Source of the DNA: Oscillospiraceae bacterium
GTDB lineage: Bacteria; Bacillota; Clostridia; Oscillospirales; Ruminococcaceae
Assembly (NCBI GenBank): GCA_017848055.1
Contig: JAGALZ010000046.1
Coordinates: forward strand, 1 to 64,000
Reading direction: 5' to 3'
Length of the DNA: 64,000 nt
The first letter of the stretch is position 1; each line of letters starts with the position of its first letter. Shown here piece after piece: positions 23,462 through 32,574 of the stretch. The translations under genes and the position numbers were made by a program. Below the pieces are notes generated by a model. That model was not told where the DNA came from and made no database searches. It worked only from the letters and a program-made list of their open reading frames with translations.

Positions 23462-24553
23462 ATGCTCAGAAAGCTTCTTGCAATGTCGCTTTGTCTGTCT
23501 GTTGTCCTTGCAACATTCACAGCCTGCGACAGTAAGGATTCGTCCGGCAGCAGCTCGACAACCACCACAACAAGCTCTGTCGACGGAATCGAGCCTGTGG
23601 TAGAGCCTGAATATGATTATTCTTTCCCGGAATTTCTTGAGGATAAGGATTCAATTTCGCTTTTCAGTAACCTCATATACACAAGCTTTGATTCAAGAAC
23701 TGCAAGTGTCGCCGTAACCGAGCAGCCGTTTGAAAACGCAACCTGCGAGCAGGCGTTTCTGGAAAACTCCTATTACAGCTATGTCAGCGGAAATAAAAAG
23801 GGACTGCTTGACGCAGAGGGCAATGTAGTCCTTGCGGCAAACTATACGGAAATAGCTATCATAAGACCCGATGCTTTTCTCCTTACAAATGAGCAGGGAG
23901 AGGAAAAGTACGCATATATCAGCGAAAACGGAATACTGACCTCTGAGCAGGACGGCAAGAACGGCTGGTTTACTTCACCCGAACCGCTTAAAATCAACCA
24001 GGCAACCGACAGCGAAACAAATATCGTTTCGTATTACCTCGAGGCGGCAAACGGTAAGGTTGTCTACGATAAGTATTGGGACTATATCGAGCCGACGTTG
24101 CTTGATACTGCGGCAAGTGCATCGTTCAGTGCATATATCGGCGACGCATATTATTTTATAATTTTTGATAAGTATTACAATTACAAAATCTATGAAGGCT
24201 CCTACGCAACCGTCGAGGTTTATGCAAAGGGACAGTTTGGCTCCTGCTTTGTACTGAGTATCGATGACTTCAACGAGATAAGCAGTATGATTGACAGCTT
24301 CGGTATCTCACCGGATAAAAGAGTATCTCCGACAAGCCCTCAGACTGATTATGTAAAGTTTACCTTCGGTAATACCGCAAGTAACAAAAAGCTTGTAACA
24401 ATTTCTGCCGACGGGTTCGTGTATACAGAGTCAATGAACCCCGAGGACGGAACATCGTATAAGTATTTTTCACTCGTCGATAAGATATGCTTTGTGGATA
24501 TAATGGACTGGATATCCGACGAGCTTTCCCACGAATATGTAAGAACAAGATAA
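23462..24553 (+). CDS. lipoprotein with WG-like repeats
   Basis: 363 residues; ATG 23462 with AAAGGAAG 11 bases upstream. Lipoprotein signal MLRKLLAMSLCLSVVLATFTAC with the lipid Cys at residue 22, then a Ser/Thr linker (SSGSSSTTTTTSS). The body has segments resembling WG/KWG beta-propeller repeats (NKKGLLDAEGNVVLAANY, EKYAYISENG). The rest is acidic and Tyr-rich. Predicted outer-surface membrane-anchored protein of unknown function. Single-gene unit with promoter and terminator. Confidence 0.75.
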   Translation: MLRKLLAMSLCLSVVLATFTACDSKDSSGSSSTTTTTSSVDGIEPVVEPEYDYSFPEFLEDKDSISLFSNLIYTSFDSRTASVAVTEQPFENATCEQAFLENSYYSYVSGNKKGLLDAEGNVVLAANYTEIAIIRPDAFLLTNEQGEEKYAYISENGILTSEQDGKNGWFTSPEPLKINQATDSETNIVSYYLEAANGKVVYDKYWDYIEPTLLDTAASASFSAYIGDAYYFIIFDKYYNYKIYEGSYATVEVYAKGQFGSCFVLSIDDFNEISSMIDSFGISPDKRVSPTSPQTDYVKFTFGNTASNKKLVTISADGFVYTESMNPEDGTSYKYFSLVDKICFVDIMDWISDELSHEYVRTR

Positions 24554-24559
24554 TACAAA

Positions 24560-24597
24560 AGGCACTGCATCAGAGTATGCGGTGCCTTGCTTTTTTG
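24560..24597 (+). terminator. terminator after the lipoprotein gene
   Basis: 11-bp stem AGGCACTGCAT / ATGCGGTGCCT, loop CAGAGT, then T6. Confidence 0.85.
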
Positions 24598-24620
24598 TAG
24601 CGGAAAATCGGGCTTTTTGC

Positions 24621-24649
24621 TTGACTTTTGACTTAAATATTGATATAAT
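24621..24649 (+). promoter_or_regulatory. promoter of the tepA-ylzJ-uppP-ftsK group
   Basis: TTGACT (24621-24626) and TATAAT (24644-24649) with a 17-base spacer. Confidence 0.75.
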
Positions 24650-24737
24650 ATAATATGTGTAACTTTGCGTACTTTTCGGTATATGAAGACCCCGCTTTGT
24701 CAATAATATTCTGACAGAAAGGCGGTCTGAAAATCTT

Positions 24738-25430
24738 ATGTGTAACGAAAATGAAAAAGAAATAACGAGAGAGGAATCACTTGAAAGAATCCTCCAGGTC
24801 GGTGAGGTAGTAAGCCATAACGCAAAGCACCTGATACATTGCCTTAGCATCATAGGTCAGGTCGAAGGGCACTATATCCTGCCGGCACAGAACAAAACAA
24901 CAAAATATGAGCATATTATCCCCGCACTGGTGGCAATAGAGCAGGACAGGTCAATTGAAGGGCTCGTCATTATCCTCAATACGGTGGGCGGAGATGTCGA
25001 AGCAGGCCTTGCTATAGCAGAGCTTGTGGCAGGTATGAAAACACCGACCGTGTCACTAGTCGTCGGCGGCGGTCACTCAATCGGAGTGCCTCTGGCTGTC
25101 TGCGCAAAGCATTCGTTTATCGTCCCTACCGCAACAATGACAATCCATCCCGTAAGAATGAACGGCACGGTGCTCGGTATTCCACAGACGCTGTCATACT
25201 TTGACAAAATGCAGGAGCGAATTGTGCGGTTTGTAACTGAAAACTCCCGTATAACCGATAAACGTTTCCGAGAGCTTATGATGAAGTCGGGAGAGCTTGT
25301 TATGGATGTGGGCACAGTGCTTGACGGAAAGGATGCCGTGGAAGAGGGGATAATCGATGAGCTCGGAGGACTTTCCGATGCAATCGAGTATCTCTATGAG
25401 CTTATAGAAAAAGCCCCGAAGGAGTATTGA
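24738..25430 (+). CDS. tepA: ClpP-family serine protease, TepA-like
   Basis: 230 residues. A ClpP-fold protein of the TepA (YmfB) type, implicated in Bacillus in protein export and spore processes. Seen: IILNTVGGDVEAGLAIAEL (oxyanion region), catalytic Ser in VGGGHSIGVPLAV, and His in TMTIHPVRMNG. No signal peptide, so cytosolic. Followed after 2 bases by a ylzJ homologue, the same order as ymfB-ylzJ in Bacillus, upstream of ftsK/spoIIIE. Confidence 0.9.
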   Translation: MCNENEKEITREESLERILQVGEVVSHNAKHLIHCLSIIGQVEGHYILPAQNKTTKYEHIIPALVAIEQDRSIEGLVIILNTVGGDVEAGLAIAELVAGMKTPTVSLVVGGGHSIGVPLAVCAKHSFIVPTATMTIHPVRMNGTVLGIPQTLSYFDKMQERIVRFVTENSRITDKRFRELMMKSGELVMDVGTVLDGKDAVEEGIIDELGGLSDAIEYLYELIEKAPKEY

Positions 25431-25432
25431 TT

Positions 25433-25552
25433 ATGCTCTATACCGTTGTTTCACTCGAGGATATTTTTTCACCTCAGAATAATATAATTATTGAGAAGCC
25501 GAAGGAATGCTTTTTCTCAACAAATCCCTTTGACTATCTTACAAAAATATGA
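25433..25552 (+). CDS. ylzJ: YlzJ-like small protein
   Basis: 39 residues starting 2 bases after tepA, with AAGGAG overlapping the tepA end as its ribosome site. The string MLYTVVSLEDIFS and the late NPFDYLTKI match the short YlzJ family, found next to tepA in Firmicutes. Complete. Function unknown; conserved synteny argues for a link to TepA or to sporulation. Confidence 0.8.
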   Translation: MLYTVVSLEDIFSPQNNIIIEKPKECFFSTNPFDYLTKI

Positions 25553-25591
25553 GAGGAGGACTGTCCGCTTTGTTCGGACAGATACATAATG
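25552..25591 (+). promoter_or_regulatory. ribosome site separated from the uppP start by a hairpin
   Basis: AGAGGAGGA (25552-25560) is a strong Shine-Dalgarno but lies 28 bases before the only in-frame start (ATG 25589). The gap holds a 7-bp hairpin CTGTCCG / CGGACAG (25561-25567, 25575-25581). Folding would bring the two to about 7 bases apart, so initiation may depend on the hairpin. Confidence 0.55.
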
Positions 25592-26452
25592 GACATTATC
25601 GGTACTATAATCCAGGCAATCATCCAGGGAGTAACAGAGTTTCTCCCCGTTTCAAGCTCGGGACACCTTTCGCTGTTCCAGCATTTCACAGGCTCGGGCG
25701 GTGAAGCAGGTCTGCTTCTTTCGGTATACCTTCATCTGGGAACTCTGCTTGCCGTGTTTATCGCATTCCGTGAAACAATCTGGGCGCTCATCAAGGAGTG
25801 CGGCTTCCTCATTAAGGATATCTTCAAGGGCAAGTTCAAGTGGAGCGAGATGAATGGTGAGAGAAGAATGATATTTATGCTCATCTTCTCAACCGCAATG
25901 CTTATTCCGTTTTTTGTTTTCAAGGACTTCTTTGCCGGAATCAGCGAGGATAACAGCATACTCGTCGAGGGCTTCTGCTTCCTCTATACATCGATTATTC
26001 TGTTTCTGTCAGATAAGTTTTCAAAGGGCACAAAGGGCTATAGGGATATAACCGTCAAGGATTCGGTTACAGTAGGTATTTTCCAGGGCGTAGCACTCCT
26101 GCCGGGTGTGTCACGTTCAGGTTCTACAATTTCATCGGGACTTCTCTGCGGATTTACAAGAGATACCGCAGTAAGATATGCGTTCATCTTGGGAATCCCA
26201 GCGATTTTAGGCGGAAGCGTAACGCAGGCTTATGACGCAATGCAGAGCGAGGTTTCTGTACATGCTGTCGAGCTTATCGTGGGCTTTGTAGTCGCTATGC
26301 TCGTAGGACTTGCCGCAATCAAGATGGTTTCGTGGCTCTTAAAGAGTGATAAATTCAAGGTATTTTCAATCTATACATTCATACTCGGCATACTCGTTAT
26401 AGGTGTCGGCGTGTATGAGCTTGCAACAGGAAACGTTGTCTGCATAAAGTAA
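25589..26452 (+). CDS. uppP: undecaprenyl-diphosphatase (BacA/UppP)
   Basis: 287 residues, polytopic. Dephosphorylates undecaprenyl pyrophosphate to recycle the lipid carrier of peptidoglycan and gives background bacitracin resistance. Seen: the first motif GVTEFLPVSSSGHLSL (residues 14-29), the second LLPGVSRSGSTIS, and about eight hydrophobic helices. Full length. The only possible start is ATG 25589, because an in-frame TGA ends ylzJ at 25552. Confidence 0.95.
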   Translation: MDIIGTIIQAIIQGVTEFLPVSSSGHLSLFQHFTGSGGEAGLLLSVYLHLGTLLAVFIAFRETIWALIKECGFLIKDIFKGKFKWSEMNGERRMIFMLIFSTAMLIPFFVFKDFFAGISEDNSILVEGFCFLYTSIILFLSDKFSKGTKGYRDITVKDSVTVGIFQGVALLPGVSRSGSTISSGLLCGFTRDTAVRYAFILGIPAILGGSVTQAYDAMQSEVSVHAVELIVGFVVAMLVGLAAIKMVSWLLKSDKFKVFSIYTFILGILVIGVGVYELATGNVVCIK

Positions 26453-26488
26453 AATTTCAGGAACAAAAAAGAAAGGACGGCAGAGTAT

Positions 26489-29095
26489 ATGGCACAGCAG
26501 AAAAAAAGCACTGCACCAAAAAAGAATACAGCCTCGTCGTCAAGACAGAGAAAACAAACTACCGGACAAACAAAAACCGCAGTAAAATCAAGTGCAGAAG
26601 CAAGACGTACTTTTTCGATAATTCTGTTTTTCTATGGCATATTCATGCTGTTTGTAACCTTTATTGAAGGTGCAGGCTTCTGGAAAACACTCTATGAATT
26701 CCATAGAGGCTTGTTCGGCTTGTCAGCGTTTTTATATGCACCGCTTGTAATTTACATATCGCTTATGATAGCAGGGGATAAATCCCAGAACGCAGTCATT
26801 ACAAAGCTGTTCCAGGGACTTCTGCTTATACTGCTTTTCTGTGGACTCTCACAGATTCTTATTGCCGGTGATGTCGAGGGTAAAACCTTTGCAATGAAGA
26901 TAAAGGGACTTTACATAAACGGCAAGGAGCTTAAAGGCGGTGGACTTTTAAGTGCAATCTTCGGCTGGTCATTGCTTGCTGTGTTCAAGAAGGTCGGCGC
27001 AACAATAATTATTATTCTTCTGACAATTATTTTCTTTATGCTTCTTTCAAACCTCACACTCGTGCAGGTGTTTGGCTTTATCACAAAGCCGTTCAGAAAA
27101 GCCGGCGGTGCACTCAAGGGTGCCATCGAGGAAGAGCGAAACGAAAGAAACGAAAGACTTGCCCAGCAGGAGCAGGAATCTGAAAAGAAGGAAAAGAAGA
27201 AGGAAAAAAGAGTCGATATCGCAAAGTATTATATCGACGAGGAAGAGGAAAATGATGGCTACGAGAGCTTTGCATCAATCGATGAGCTTGAGCATAGCGA
27301 GGAGCTTGATATAATCCTTCCACCAAGACCTTTCGGCCCGAAGCCTAAGAAGAAATCCTACTTTGATGAAATGGATAAGTTCACAGAGGACGAAAAGCCA
27401 AAGGAGAAAAAGCCTCTTGATAAACCGATAAGACCTGTCGAAGCGGCAGTAACCGAGGAGCCTATTCCTCTGTCACAGAGCGTTATTGAAGCACAGCAGA
27501 TGCAGGAGCTTATCGACCGTTCAACCGATGACTTTGATGTAGCAGAGCTTATCGAGGACGAAGAGGAAGAAATCTTTGTCGAAACAGACGGTCAGTCATC
27601 ACTGCTTGATAAAGAAAAAATCAAGAAGGAGAAAAAGCTCCCGCCTGTTACCCTGCTTACTCCGTCAAGCAATAAGTCAACCTCTAAAGCAGGTGAAACC
27701 GAAAGCAAGCAGAAGTCTGTTACACTCGTCGAAACTCTCAAGAGCTTCGGTGTGCAGACAAGAGTAATCGGTATCCACAGAGGCCCGTCTGTTACAAGAT
27801 TTGAGCTCCAGCCGGCTGCCGGTGTAAAGGTAAGTAAAATTACGGGACTTGCAGATGATATCGCACTCAATCTTGCCGCACAGGGTGTAAGAATCGAAGC
27901 ACCTATCCCGGGTAAGGCTGCGGTAGGTATCGAGCTTGCAAACTCGAACAGAGATAAGGTCTCAATCAGAGAGCTTATCGACAGCGACGAGTTCAGAGAT
28001 GCAAAGGGCAAGCTTAACTTTGCGGTAGGTAAGGATATCGAGGGCGGAATCGTGATAGGCGATATTTCAAAGATGCCGCACGTCCTTATCGCAGGTACTA
28101 CCGGCTCAGGTAAGTCTGTATTCACAAACTCAATCATTATGAATATTCTCTACCGTGCAACCTCTGACGAGGTAAAGCTTCTGCTTATCGACCCTAAGCA
28201 GGTAGAGTTCCCGATTTATAACGGAATACCTCACCTTATCTCGCCTGTAATTACAGAGCCGAGAAAGGCGGCAGGTGCTCTCGGCTGGGCAGTAACCGAA
28301 ATGCTCAGAAGATATAAGCTGTTTGCCGATAATTCCGTAAGAGATTTAATCGACTATAACGAGCAGGCGCAGGAGCAGGGCTACGACAAGCTCGCTCAGA
28401 TTGTTATCGTAATCGACGAGCTTGCCGACCTTATGATGGCAGCTTCAAAGGAAGTCGAAGATTCAATCTGCCGACTTGCACAGCTTGCCCGTGCAGCAGG
28501 TATGCACCTTATCATAGCTACTCAGTCACCGAGAGTTGACGTCGTAACGGGTCTTATCAAGGCAAACTTCCCGTCAAGAGTAGCTCTCAAGGTTTCCAAT
28601 AATACCGACTCGAGAATTATCCTCGACGAAGGCGGAGCCGAAAAGCTTTTAGGAAACGGTGACCTCCTCTATAAACCGGTAGGTCTCGGAAAGCCTATGC
28701 GTATCCAGGGAAGCTATGTCTCAACTGCCGAAATAAGAGCAGTCGTGAAGTTTTTGAAGGATAACGAAACGGCAGAGTATGACGAAGAGGTGCTCGACGG
28801 AATCGAAAAGAATATTCCTGTACCTAAGGGCGAAAAGCCACAGAGTGCGGAAATTGATACCGGTGCACCGAAGTCTGACGATATGTTTGAGGAAGCTATG
28901 CGTATCGTCGTAGAAACAAAAACCGCTTCAACCTCATTCCTCCAGAGAAAGCTCAGCCTCGGCTATGCAAGAGCCGCCAGAATTATGGACGACCTCGAAG
29001 CCGCAGGAGTAGTAGGCCCGGCAGTCGGCGCAAAACCAAGAGCCGTGCTTATGACAAGAGAGCAGTGGATGGAAAGAGAAGCAACCAGAGAATAA
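26489..29095 (+). CDS. ftsK: DNA translocase FtsK/SpoIIIE
   Basis: 868 residues. Pumps chromosomal DNA through the division or sporulation septum. Order: basic N-terminus, membrane helices (about 40-200), a long acidic/lysine linker (about 215-410), and the RecA-like motor with Walker A AGTTGSGKSVFTNSI and Walker B IVIVIDELADLMM. The C-terminal gamma winged helix (TSFLQRKLSLGYARAARIMDDLE) recognises polar DNA motifs. Follows uppP by 36 bases; cannot be assigned to FtsK or SpoIIIE from sequence alone. Confidence 0.95.
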   Translation: MAQQKKSTAPKKNTASSSRQRKQTTGQTKTAVKSSAEARRTFSIILFFYGIFMLFVTFIEGAGFWKTLYEFHRGLFGLSAFLYAPLVIYISLMIAGDKSQNAVITKLFQGLLLILLFCGLSQILIAGDVEGKTFAMKIKGLYINGKELKGGGLLSAIFGWSLLAVFKKVGATIIIILLTIIFFMLLSNLTLVQVFGFITKPFRKAGGALKGAIEEERNERNERLAQQEQESEKKEKKKEKRVDIAKYYIDEEEENDGYESFASIDELEHSEELDIILPPRPFGPKPKKKSYFDEMDKFTEDEKPKEKKPLDKPIRPVEAAVTEEPIPLSQSVIEAQQMQELIDRSTDDFDVAELIEDEEEEIFVETDGQSSLLDKEKIKKEKKLPPVTLLTPSSNKSTSKAGETESKQKSVTLVETLKSFGVQTRVIGIHRGPSVTRFELQPAAGVKVSKITGLADDIALNLAAQGVRIEAPIPGKAAVGIELANSNRDKVSIRELIDSDEFRDAKGKLNFAVGKDIEGGIVIGDISKMPHVLIAGTTGSGKSVFTNSIIMNILYRATSDEVKLLLIDPKQVEFPIYNGIPHLISPVITEPRKAAGALGWAVTEMLRRYKLFADNSVRDLIDYNEQAQEQGYDKLAQIVIVIDELADLMMAASKEVEDSICRLAQLARAAGMHLIIATQSPRVDVVTGLIKANFPSRVALKVSNNTDSRIILDEGGAEKLLGNGDLLYKPVGLGKPMRIQGSYVSTAEIRAVVKFLKDNETAEYDEEVLDGIEKNIPVPKGEKPQSAEIDTGAPKSDDMFEEAMRIVVETKTASTSFLQRKLSLGYARAARIMDDLEAAGVVGPAVGAKPRAVLMTREQWMEREATRE

Positions 29096-29107
29096 CGGAG
29101 TTTTTAT

Positions 29108-30148
29108 ATGGCACTGAGAAACTTTAATAAAAGCCAAGGCTATAATACAGCAACACCAAGAAATGAGTACCAGAAGGCTGCAAAGCAGATATCAAAGGTC
29201 GCAAAGAAGCTCTCCCCGAGCCAGAAGAAAACAGCAGGCATAGTTATCGCCGTGCTTGTTGCGATAGTGCTTCTGTTTGGTATCCTTATGGCTACAGGAG
29301 TCATCGATGAGCAAAAGCTCAAAGTAAAGCTCGGACTCGCAGATAAGCCTGCAACCGATTCTTCTACAAGCGTACATTTCGTCGATGTCGGACAAGGCGA
29401 CTGTTCGCTTATCATATCTGACGGCGAAGCCGTGCTTATTGACGCAGGTGAGCTGGAGTATGGCGATGATGTCGTAAAGTATCTCAAAGCCCAGAATGTA
29501 AAGAAGCTTAAGTATGTTATCGTGTCCCACCAGCATACAGACCACATGGGCGGTATGCCAGCGGTTATCGAGAATTTCGAGATAGGTGAGCTTATAATGC
29601 CGCCTATCCCCGACGAGCTTTTCCCGACTAACTCTACATATGATAAGTTCCTCGATACCCTCGAAGAGTATGATACAGTCGTTACCGAAGCCGAAAATAA
29701 ATCTACCCTTAAGGTCGGAAGCGTTGACCTTGTGATGTATGTCCAGGACGTAAACGCTGGTTATGAGGATTTGAATAACTTCTCAATCGCAGTAAAGGCA
29801 ACCCATGGCGATAACTCGTTTATCTTCGCAGGCGATGCCGAGTTTGACGAGGAGGACAGGCTCTCGAAGAGCGGCTATGACCTTTCAGCAAAGGTTATGA
29901 AGGTAAACCACCACGGCTCAGGCGGCTCCTCGGGATATAATTTCCTGGGTGCAGTAAAGCCTAAGCATGCAGTTATTTCCGTCGGTGCCAATAACGACTA
30001 CGGCCACCCAAAGCAGGCGGCAATTACTAGAATACAGAAGTATTGCGGCGATAATATCTACCGTACCGACGAATGCGGCAGCATCGTCTTTGAGTCGGAC
30101 GGAGAAGGCCTCAATATACTGTTTGAAAAGAAAGCAGGTAGTAACTGA
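29108..30148 (+). CDS. membrane-anchored metallo-beta-lactamase-fold hydrolase (ComEC C-terminal type)
   Basis: 346 residues. A positively charged N-terminus, one membrane helix (about 44-64), then a domain like the extracytoplasmic C-terminal part of ComEC: VHFVDVGQGDCSLII, the metal motif SHQHTDHMGG, FIFAGDAEFDEE and VNHHGSGGSSGY. The ComEC pore domain is absent. Relatives are proposed DNases or phosphodiesterases; the substrate is not known. The start lies 12 bases after ftsK, and the stop overlaps the next gene by one base. Confidence 0.85.
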   Translation: MALRNFNKSQGYNTATPRNEYQKAAKQISKVAKKLSPSQKKTAGIVIAVLVAIVLLFGILMATGVIDEQKLKVKLGLADKPATDSSTSVHFVDVGQGDCSLIISDGEAVLIDAGELEYGDDVVKYLKAQNVKKLKYVIVSHQHTDHMGGMPAVIENFEIGELIMPPIPDELFPTNSTYDKFLDTLEEYDTVVTEAENKSTLKVGSVDLVMYVQDVNAGYEDLNNFSIAVKATHGDNSFIFAGDAEFDEEDRLSKSGYDLSAKVMKVNHHGSGGSSGYNFLGAVKPKHAVISVGANNDYGHPKQAAITRIQKYCGDNIYRTDECGSIVFESDGEGLNILFEKKAGSN

Positions 30149-30384
30149 TGAAGACATATTCGGTTATGGAAATTTCCTGCGGTCTGGTGACTTGCGTCGC
30201 TGAGGATAATAGCCGTGTTGTGCTTCCTGCCGTGTCGCTTCCCAAGAATATCAGGGAAGGCGATATCTTAAGATTTGAGGACAACGAGGTTACAAACGAT
30301 AAAGCCGCTGCCGAAAAAAAGCGTCAGCAGATGCTCCAGAGGCAGAAGGCTCTTATGAGAAAAAAGAAATCAACAAGGCGATAA
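30148..30384 (+). CDS. DUF3006 family small protein
   Basis: 78 residues. A small beta-barrel (MEISCGLVTCVAEDNSRVVLPAVSLP, REGDILRFED) followed by a basic helical tail ending KKKSTRR. Fits DUF3006, which is frequently encoded next to ComEC-like hydrolases. ATG overlaps the preceding TGA by one base (TGATG), so the two are translationally coupled. Function unknown. Confidence 0.7.
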   Translation: MKTYSVMEISCGLVTCVAEDNSRVVLPAVSLPKNIREGDILRFEDNEVTNDKAAAEKKRQQMLQRQKALMRKKKSTRR

Positions 30385-30410
30385 AAGCCTTGTCTGCGGA
30401 GATGATAAGA

Positions 30411-31286
30411 ATGAACAATGACCTTATCGGACTGATAGATAAAAGCTATCCTAAAATGTCAAAAGGACATAAAAAAATTGCAACATTTATCAAGGAGCAT
30501 TACGATAAAGCCGCTTTTATGACAGCCCTCAAGTTCGGACAAACTGTCGGCGTCAGCGAATCTACTGTCGTAAGATTTGCCTCAGAGCTTGGCTTTGACG
30601 GATATCCTGCGCTCCAGTCAGCACTCCAGGATTTGATGCGTAAAAAGCTCACAACTGTACAGCGTATCGAGGTCAGTACCGATAAAATCGGCGATGAGGA
30701 TATCCTCAATAAAATGCTCTCTCTCGATATTGAAAAGATACGCAGAACTATGGAAGAAACCTCGCATGAGGACTTTAACCGTGCCGTCGATAAAATAGCT
30801 TCCTGCCATACCATCTATATCATAGGTGCAAGAAGTTCAGCTTCACTCGCACAGTTTCTGTGGTATTACTTCAACCTCATTTTCCCGCAGGTAAAGCTCG
30901 TCCACGCTTCAACAAGAAGTGAGCTCTTCGAGCAGATTATGAGAATTGATGAGAATGACGTGCTTATCGGTATGTCTTTCCCAAGATATTCAAGACAAAC
31001 CGTCCTCGCTTTGCAGTATGCACAGTCAAGAGGAGCAAATGTAGTCGCTATCACTGACTGCGAATCCTCACCGCTTACTCAGTATTCCGATTGTAATCTT
31101 TTTGCAAAAAGCGATATGGCATCGTTCGTCGATTCGCTCGTAGCACCGCTGAGCCTTATCAACGCACTCATTGTCGCAGTGTCTGTCAGAAACAAGGATA
31201 TCGTGACAAAGAACTTTGAGCGTCTTGAGGAAATCTGGCGAGAGTACGAGGTCTACGAGGAAGCAAAGCCCGATAATAAAGAGTAA
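30411..31286 (+). CDS. MurR/RpiR family transcriptional regulator
   Basis: 291 residues from ATG 30411 (GGAG 9 bases before; ATG 30402 is adjacent to the ribosome site and less likely). N-terminal HTH_6 domain (KGHKKIATFIKEHYDKAAFMTA, VGVSESTVVRFASELGFDGYP) and C-terminal SIS phosphosugar-binding domain (YIIGARSSASLAQFLWYY, IGMSFPRYSRQTVLALQYA). Such regulators sense amino-sugar phosphates. No sugar genes are adjacent, so targets are unknown; it is cotranscribed with the flavoprotein that follows after 19 bases. Confidence 0.9.
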   Translation: MNNDLIGLIDKSYPKMSKGHKKIATFIKEHYDKAAFMTALKFGQTVGVSESTVVRFASELGFDGYPALQSALQDLMRKKLTTVQRIEVSTDKIGDEDILNKMLSLDIEKIRRTMEETSHEDFNRAVDKIASCHTIYIIGARSSASLAQFLWYYFNLIFPQVKLVHASTRSELFEQIMRIDENDVLIGMSFPRYSRQTVLALQYAQSRGANVVAITDCESSPLTQYSDCNLFAKSDMASFVDSLVAPLSLINALIVAVSVRNKDIVTKNFERLEEIWREYEVYEEAKPDNKE

Positions 31287-31305
31287 TCCCGAAAGGAAAT
31301 TTCCG

Positions 31306-32556
31306 ATGAATAAAAGCGATGTAATCATCGTAGGAGGCGGAGCAGCAGGGCTGTTCTCCGCTGTAATGCTAGCAAGAAACGGGGTAAAATGCCTCGTTTT
31401 AGAGCAGAATAAAATATTGGGAAAGAAGCTTCTGATAACCGGTAAGGGTAGATGCAATGTAACAAATAATTGCGATACCCAGACCGTTATGAAGAATATC
31501 CCACGCAATCCAAGATTTATGTACAGCCCCCTGTCGCAGTTCGCACCAGAGGATACAATGCGTTTTTTCGAGGAACTTGGTGTAAAGCTTAAAACCGAAA
31601 GAGGCAACAGAGTGTTCCCCGAAAGCGATAAATCGCAGAGCATCGTGAATGCACTTGTCGATGAAGCAAAACGCCTCGGCGTTAGATTTGCAAAGGAACG
31701 TGTTACCGAAATCAAGGAGCAAAACGGCAGAATTTCGCAGGTCGTTACTGATAAAACAAGCTACCTTGCAGAGTATGTGATACTCGCAACCGGCGGAAAA
31801 TCCTATCCGTCTACTGGCTCTAAAGGCGACGGATATACCTTTTCTCAAAAGCTCGGTCATACCGTAACGGAGCTTAAAGGCTCGCTCGTACCGCTTGTTA
31901 CCGAGGAAAGCGAAGCATGCGAGATGATGGGTCTGTCACTAAAAAATGTAACACTTGCGCTTATCGATAACCAAAAGAATAAAAAGCTCTATTCAGAAAT
32001 GGGTGAAATGCTCTTTACACACTTCGGTGTGTCAGGTCCGCTCGTGCTTTCAGCAAGTGCCCATATCGATAAAGTCGAAAAGGGAAGATATACACTTTCA
32101 ATTGACTTAAAACCCGCACTCAGCGAAAAACAGCTCGACGAAAGAATACTGCGTGACTTCTCTGAGGAGAAAAACCGTGATTTTGCAAATTCGCTTGGCA
32201 GACTCCTGCCAAGTACTATGATTCCGATTATAGTTTCAAGAAGCAAAATCCCGCCCGACTTGAAGGTCAACAGTATAACCCGTGAGCAAAGATTGTCGCT
32301 CGTGTCGCTTATAAAGAACTATACCCTTACAGTAAGGGACTTCCGCCCGATTGATGAAGCAATCATCACAAGCGGCGGTGTAAGTATCAAGGAGATATCA
32401 CCGAAAACAATGGAGTCAAAGCTCGTTGAGGGACTCTACTTTGCTGGTGAAATAATAGATGTCGATGCCTATACAGGCGGCTTTAATCTCCAGATTGCTT
32501 TCTCAACTGCGTATGCAGCAGCCTCAGCAATTACAGAAAAGCTAATGTATCAATAA
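31306..32556 (+). CDS. HI0933/BaiN-like flavoprotein (NAD(P)/FAD-dependent oxidoreductase)
   Basis: 416 residues; GAAAGGA 8 bases before ATG 31306. FAD site IIVGGGAAGLFSAVMLA, the family hallmark KKLLITGKGRCNVTNNC, YVILATGGKSYPSTGSKGDGY and the C-terminal LYFAGEIIDVDAYTGGFNLQIAFSTAYAA. The family is annotated as BaiN or aminoacetone oxidase-like; a bile-acid role cannot be assumed here. Lies just before fused cmk-plsC, an order common in Clostridia. Confidence 0.9.
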   Translation: MNKSDVIIVGGGAAGLFSAVMLARNGVKCLVLEQNKILGKKLLITGKGRCNVTNNCDTQTVMKNIPRNPRFMYSPLSQFAPEDTMRFFEELGVKLKTERGNRVFPESDKSQSIVNALVDEAKRLGVRFAKERVTEIKEQNGRISQVVTDKTSYLAEYVILATGGKSYPSTGSKGDGYTFSQKLGHTVTELKGSLVPLVTEESEACEMMGLSLKNVTLALIDNQKNKKLYSEMGEMLFTHFGVSGPLVLSASAHIDKVEKGRYTLSIDLKPALSEKQLDERILRDFSEEKNRDFANSLGRLLPSTMIPIIVSRSKIPPDLKVNSITREQRLSLVSLIKNYTLTVRDFRPIDEAIITSGGVSIKEISPKTMESKLVEGLYFAGEIIDVDAYTGGFNLQIAFSTAYAAASAITEKLMYQ

Positions 32557-32574
32557 TCCGAAAGGAAGAATTTT

